From positions 86,589 to 150,588 of the forward strand of contig NZ_JBCMYF010000024.1 in the NCBI RefSeq assembly GCF_050483325.1: DNA of 64,000 nt. The letters are read 5' to 3'. The translations under genes and the position numbers were made by a program. The stretch comes from Bacillus_P idriensis_A. GTDB taxonomy: Bacteria; Bacillota; Bacilli; Bacillales; Bacillaceae. The notes below the pieces were generated by a model, which was given only the letters and a program-made list of their open reading frames with translations, ran no database searches and was not told where the DNA came from. Numbering within the stretch: the stretch's first letter is position 1; the number at the start of each line of letters is the position of its first letter. This document shows positions 59,919-64,000 of this stretch, in pieces.

Positions 59919-60833
59919 TTAGCGATTCTTCTCGTATATCTTTAAATTCGCATACACCATTGATAAAACCGGCGTTTCTACCTCATGTTTCTCGGCAAGC
60001 TTCAATAGATACCCCTGCAGATGATCTGCTTCGATTTCTGTCATTTTTTCCATATCTCTTTGCATGGAGGACTTCATTCCGTGTGTCATGTTATGTATTT
60101 TTTCGAGCTGTATATCTTCAATTCCAGCAGCAATTGGTGCACCTTCGGCACGCATAATCGATCCAATTTCATAAAAGAGTTTCTGTGCAGCATTTAGTCC
60201 GAATTCATTTTCGCGGATGGGCCCGATTGGTGAACGGAACAGTGTAGTGACGCCAGACAAACCTGAGATGAACATATATTTATGCCACATATCAGTGAGA
60301 ATCCTTTCACTCTTACGAATTTCAGCATTTGAGCCGGCAAATAATGCTTCCAGTTTTTCAACTGCTTTATTCTGCTCATTGTTAAGTGCTCCGTAAACGA
60401 GTTCATGGATTGGACTGGTCTGGACGATTGCCCCATTCTGATCCACAGTCGATTCAATAAAACATAAACCGCCGATGACACGTTCTTCAGAGAATCTCTC
60501 CTGCAGCATGTCCAAATGGGAAAACCCATTAAGAAGCGGCATAATGAGAGTCTGATCTCCAACAAATGGCGACAAATCCTCGATAACTTTTTTCAGATGA
60601 TAAGCTTTTACAGATAAAAGGATAAGATCGAATGATTCCTTTTTATCTCCGGCAATCATAATGTGCGGATAAAAATGATAATCACCGTGTATACTTTTCA
60701 CTTGCAAACCTTGTTCATTCAGCAAATGTGCCCTTTTTTCTCTGACTAAAAACGTGACATCTTCCCCTTTTTCAGCGAGACGGGCACCAAAATATCCGCC
60801 CACCGCCCCTGCACCAACTACTAAAACTTTCAC
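59919..60833 (-). CDS. panE: 2-dehydropantoate 2-reductase (ketopantoate reductase)
   Basis: 304 residues: NADPH-binding VVGAGAVGGYFGARLA (5-20), SVKAYHL with the catalytic-site lysine (about K75), LLNGFSHLD and KYMFISGLSG with the second catalytic lysine region, then the C-terminal helical domain with EIEADHLQGYLLKLA. It makes pantoate for CoA synthesis. Corresponds to B. subtilis YkpB/PanE beside ykpA. Starts with GTG after AAAGGGGA. Confidence 0.92.
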   Translation of the reverse strand: MKVLVVGAGAVGGYFGARLAEKGEDVTFLVREKRAHLLNEQGLQVKSIHGDYHFYPHIMIAGDKKESFDLILLSVKAYHLKKVIEDLSPFVGDQTLIMPLLNGFSHLDMLQERFSEERVIGGLCFIESTVDQNGAIVQTSPIHELVYGALNNEQNKAVEKLEALFAGSNAEIRKSERILTDMWHKYMFISGLSGVTTLFRSPIGPIRENEFGLNAAQKLFYEIGSIMRAEGAPIAAGIEDIQLEKIHNMTHGMKSSMQRDMEKMTEIEADHLQGYLLKLAEKHEVETPVLSMVYANLKIYEKNR

Positions 60834-60915
60834 TTTTCCATCCCCTTTCCTTCATATTCAAGTTTATAGAAGCTTTAAAGAAAAGACAAAAAATCCTTCT
60901 CGGAATAAGCAGGAT

Positions 60916-61017
60916 TTCTTTATCGACCGTATATACACTTGAATATCCTGCATCTCTCATAAGCTTGAGCGCAACACGCGGGCCTCTGTCAAGCAGGATT
61001 GTTTCCGCACGGCTCAT
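60916..61017 (-). pseudogene. Fragment of OpuA-type betaine ABC ATPase (CBS region), inverted
   Basis: A 34-codon minus-strand stretch, MSRAETILLDRGPRVALK followed by LMRDAGYSSVYTVDKE, looks like the first part of the CBS domain of OpuAA/ProV-type ATPases. The ATPase domain that should precede it is missing; the sequence on that side is the opuAC fragment on the other strand. A degraded remnant. Confidence 0.65.
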
Positions 61018-61019
61018 GA

Positions 61020-61745
61020 TCGAACCTGGAAAAAGGGTATGATGTTGAGATCATTGAGCTTAAAAAAATCGCGCTATGGACAGGTCTTTCCAGGGGAGAT
61101 ATTGATGTAACCGGACAAGTATGGCTCCGGCTGACCGACAAACCGCTCTATGATAAGTTTAAAAAAGACGTTGAAATCGGAGAGCCATGGTTTTATGGAA
61201 CACGACTTGGACTTGCGGTGCCCCAGTATATGAAGGATGTTAACAGCATCGAAGACTTGTACTCTAAAAAAGCTGAATACAATGGTGAGATCATCGGGAT
61301 CGATCCAGGCTCAAGCTTGATGCAGCTGACAACAAAAGCGAAGCAGAAGTATGGCCTTGACTATGAGCTTGTTGAATCTTCCGAGGCTGCCATGCTGACA
61401 GAATTTAAAAAAGCGTACAAAAAGAAAGAACCGATTGTTGTTACGCTATGGAGTCCTCACTGTTTTTTCGCTGATTACGACATTAAGTACCTTGACGACC
61501 CTAAAAATGTGTACGGTGCTCCTGATAAAATTCATTCGATGTCAAGAATCGGATTTACAGATGAACATCCGGAAATTGTGAAATGGATGTCAGAGTGGAA
61601 AATGAATGATAAACAATTCAATTCTCTTATTAAATACGTTCAGGAAGAATCTCTGACACAAGAGCCTGATGCCTATGAAAAAGGCGCAGAAAAGTGGATA
61701 AAGAAAAACAGGGATCTTGTAGACAGCTGGATCGAGGAAAAATAA
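61020..61745 (+). pseudogene. Truncated glycine betaine-binding protein (OpuAC-like)
   Basis: A 241-codon open frame without a proper start: the 5-prime end is cut right after a stop at 61017-61019. It reads NLEKGYDVEIIELKKIALW, GDIDVTGQVWLRLT, TRLGLAVPQYM and SIEDL, as in OpuAC/ProX-like betaine-binding proteins, with the ending intact. Signal peptide and first lobe strands are missing, so it cannot be exported. A GTG at 61218 could start a shorter product, but has no ribosome site. It is followed by a good terminator. Confidence 0.75.
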
Positions 61746-61772
61746 AAAACCGCCAATTTGGCGGTTTTTTTT
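61745..61772. terminator. Terminator between the opuAC remnant and ykpA
   Basis: AAAAACCGCCAA / TTGGCGGTTTTT with almost no loop beyond the AATT centre and a T8 run. Confidence 0.88.
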
Positions 61773-61804
61773 ATAGCTTGCTTTCAGAAAGACTGTTCCG
61801 TTTT

Positions 61805-63424
61805 TTATGCATACATCGTTTGAATCTGCTTTTGAACATCCTCATTCTCAAGGTACTCATCATACGACATTTGTTTGTCAATCACGCCATTTGGTGTAAC
61901 CTCAATGATGCGGTTTGCAATCGTTTGAACAAACTGATGGTCATGAGAAGTGAAGATCATTGCACCCTTGAATGCAATTAATCCATTATTAAGGGCTGTG
62001 ATTGATTCTAAGTCTAAATGGTTCGTAGGCTCATCTAACAGCAGAATGTTTGAGCTGCTGAGCATCATTTTAGACAGCATGCAGCGGACTTTTTCTCCAC
62101 CTGATAAGACACTTGCTTTTTTAAGAACTTCTTCACCAGAGAAGAGCATTCTTCCAAGGAACCCGCGCAGGAAGCTTTCGCTTTGGTCATTAGGCGAGTA
62201 TTGGCGAAGCCAGTCAACAAGGTTTGATTCAACGCCTTCGAAGAATTCGCTGTTGTCTTTAGGGAAATAAGCTTGAGAAGTAGTTACTCCCCATTTGAAT
62301 GTTCCGCTGTCTGCTTCCATTTCGCCCATTAGAATTTTAAATAGAGTCGTAATGGCGATTTCATCACGGCCGACAAGGGCAATTTTATCTTCTTTGTTCA
62401 TAATAAAGCTGACATTATCAAGAACTTTTACACCGTCGATTGTTTTTGAGATGCCGTCAACACGGAGAACATCGTTGCCAATCTCTCGCTCAGGTGTAAA
62501 GCCGACCCAAGGATAGCGGCGTGAAGATGGTCTGATATCATCAAGGGAAATTTTATCAAGCAATTTCTTTCTTGAAGTAGCCTGTTTTGATTTCGAAGCA
62601 TTTGCACTGAACCGCGCAATAAACGCTTGAAGTTCTTTAATTTTCTCTTCTTTTTTCTTGTTTGCATCTGATGCCATGCGGCTTGCAAGCTGACTTGATT
62701 CATACCAGAAATCATAGTTTCCGACATAAACCTGAATTTTTCCGTAATCAAGATCCGCAATATGCGTACATACTTTGTTAAGGAAGTGACGGTCATGGGA
62801 TACAACAATAACGGTATTTTCAAAGTTGATCAGGAATTCTTCCAGCCACTGAATCGCTTTGATGTCCAAGTGGTTCGTAGGCTCATCTAGCAGAAGAACG
62901 TCCGGTTTGCCGAACAAGGCTTGAGCAAGCAATACTTTCACTTTGTCTCCGCCTGTCAAGTCTGCCATTTTCTTGTCATGAAGCTCATCTGTGATGCCAA
63001 GTCCTTTTAAAAGAATGGCTGCTTCACTCTCAGCTTCCCACCCGTTAAGTTCTGCAAATTCACCTTCAAGCTCAGCTGCACGCATGCCGTCTTCATCTGA
63101 AAAATCAGCTTTCATGTAGATGGCATCTTTCTCCTGCATCACCTCATAAAGGCGGGCATGGCCCATAATAACAACCTTCATAACTTCATAGTCTTCATAT
63201 TCAAAGTGATTTTGTTTAAGAACCGCGAGACGTTCGCCAGGTCCTAAGCTGACGTTTCCAGTCTGTGCTTCAATCTCACCTGAAAGAATCTTAATAAATG
63301 TAGATTTCCCTGCACCGTTTGCTCCAATTAAACCATAGCAGTTGCCAGGGGTGAATTTTATGTTAACATCTTCAAAAAGTTTGCGGTCACCATATCGCAA
63401 TCCAACATTGCTTACTGTAATCAT
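61805..63424 (-). CDS. ykpA: ABC-F ATPase YkpA (YbiT-like)
   Basis: 539 residues with two ABC cassettes: Walker A GANGAGKST in the first; the second has a degenerate P-loop (VGRDEIAITTLF); signatures LTGGDKVKV and LSGGEKVRC; Walker B LLLDEPTNHLD twice. The linker is of the YbiT/EttA housekeeping sort, not the resistance sort. Members regulate translation on the ribosome. Length and location match B. subtilis YkpA. The degenerate second P-loop is also a known YbiT-type trait as far as I recall. Confidence 0.93.
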   Translation of the reverse strand: MITVSNVGLRYGDRKLFEDVNIKFTPGNCYGLIGANGAGKSTFIKILSGEIEAQTGNVSLGPGERLAVLKQNHFEYEDYEVMKVVIMGHARLYEVMQEKDAIYMKADFSDEDGMRAAELEGEFAELNGWEAESEAAILLKGLGITDELHDKKMADLTGGDKVKVLLAQALFGKPDVLLLDEPTNHLDIKAIQWLEEFLINFENTVIVVSHDRHFLNKVCTHIADLDYGKIQVYVGNYDFWYESSQLASRMASDANKKKEEKIKELQAFIARFSANASKSKQATSRKKLLDKISLDDIRPSSRRYPWVGFTPEREIGNDVLRVDGISKTIDGVKVLDNVSFIMNKEDKIALVGRDEIAITTLFKILMGEMEADSGTFKWGVTTSQAYFPKDNSEFFEGVESNLVDWLRQYSPNDQSESFLRGFLGRMLFSGEEVLKKASVLSGGEKVRCMLSKMMLSSSNILLLDEPTNHLDLESITALNNGLIAFKGAMIFTSHDHQFVQTIANRIIEVTPNGVIDKQMSYDEYLENEDVQKQIQTMYA

Positions 63425-63620
63425 TAAAGTTAGTCCTCCATCTATACATAATCTACAAAATTATAACACGAACTGGCGAAAAAAAATAATAAATGAAGTT
63501 TTGCGCTTAAAATATATGGGTCATTTATGCAAAGTCCATTTAATGTTCACATTCCAAACGTTTTGAACGGTGCATTTTTATGATAGGATTATGTGTATTA
63601 CATCCCGGAGGTTATCCCAT

Positions 63621-63881
63621 ATGAAATTACTTACTCTCCTAGAATACTCGCTTTATATTCTATTTACCGGACTGTTCCTTGCTTTTACAGGATTTCAGAC
63701 GAGCAATGTCACTTTTTTCATCTGCCTTGTCGTCATTTATCTCATCGTCCACTATTTCAGCAAAAAAATCTTGACTAAATATGGAAAAATAGATGCGAAA
63801 GTCTCTTTTGGAAAATCAATTCTTGGAATTATCGGAGCGGTTTTTATCACGATGCTTGTATTAACGCTAATATACACATAA
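63621..63881 (+). CDS. Small membrane protein, unknown function
   Basis: 86 residues with three predicted helices (about 7-20, 24-43, 62-84) and a Lys-rich loop FSKKILTKYGKID. GGAGG lies 9 bases before the ATG at 63621. I do not recognise a family. A dispersed repeat begins three bases after its stop. Confidence 0.65.
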   Translation: MKLLTLLEYSLYILFTGLFLAFTGFQTSNVTFFICLVVIYLIVHYFSKKILTKYGKIDAKVSFGKSILGIIGAVFITMLVLTLIYT

Positions 63882-63883
63882 GA

Positions 63884-64000
63884 AAAGCTCAAGCGCCCGT
63901 TCTGTCCGAGGATTTGGGCGATGGAGCTAGACATCTAGAAAAGCGGAACCGACTGGTCAGACCCGACAGACAGATTAGGATCCGGCTGAAAAGGCGCTTT
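63884..64000. repeat. Dispersed Bacillaceae intergenic repeat, partial
   Basis: Sequence of the GAAAAGCTCAAGCGCCC ... GGAGCTAGACA ... GGCTGAAAAGGCGCTTT type that recurs between genes in many Bacillaceae genomes, with complementary ends (AAGCGCC). It runs to the window edge, so its right border is not visible. Confidence 0.55.

Overview
The window is a low-GC Firmicutes chromosome segment, almost certainly from a Bacillaceae species outside the B. subtilis group proper. The evidence is gene order as I recall it from B. subtilis: ykpA, panE (ykpB), ampS, mreBH, kinC, ykqA, ktrC (ykqB), ade, rnjA, rpoY, ykrA, def, ykyA, pdhABCD, slp, the SR1 small RNA, speA and yktA, read here in reverse. RNase J1, arginine decarboxylase, the RNA polymerase epsilon subunit and the deformylase match the B. 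subtilis proteins closely. Shine-Dalgarno sites are strong, and TTG or GTG starts are frequent.

Region 1 (1-21,800) is a catabolic island of about 21.6 kb between yktA (cut by the left edge) and speA, genes I recall as neighbours in B. subtilis. All its genes are on the minus strand. It encodes an ACAD10/11-like acyl-CoA dehydrogenase, three SDR dehydrogenases, a thiolase, two acyl-CoA ligases, two enoyl-CoA hydratases, a 3-hydroxyacyl-CoA dehydrogenase, a thioesterase, an ACAD10/LvaA-like kinase, a ComB-like phosphatase, a quinone oxidoreductase, a complete Liv-type ABC importer, a phosphotriesterase-like lactonase, a nitronate monooxygenase-like flavoprotein and a TetR regulator. Two matching palindromes in front of two of the operons are its likely operators. 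The set suggests uptake and beta-oxidation-type breakdown of lactones or 4-hydroxy acids.

Region 2 (21,800-29,100) holds speA, the dual-function SR1/SR1P RNA gene with two CcpN sites, two small conserved proteins, a polysaccharide deacetylase lipoprotein, a BCCT transporter and the Slp-like lipoprotein. Two copies of a terminal-inverted-repeat element sit between convergent genes, and one of them carries a 52-bp phased array.

Region 3 (29,100-49,500) is mostly core: pdhABCD, ykyA, a YjcZ-type micropeptide, def, ykrA, rpoY-rnjA, a purine-riboswitch-controlled ade, a type I toxin locus, ktrC, a bd-type oxidase (cydAB), ykqA, kinC and a YkhA-like thioesterase. Several short genes lie between them.

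Region 4 (49,500-64,000) has mreBH, a VanW lipoprotein behind a LexA-type box, an antibiotic-resistance-type ABC-F gene with an uORF/attenuator leader, an APH(6)-like kinase and acyl-CoA dehydrogenase pair, ampS, degV, a CobW GTPase, a second 52-bp array with the same geometry as the first, panE, a scrambled opuA relic, ykpA, a small membrane protein and a dispersed Bacillaceae repeat running off the right edge.
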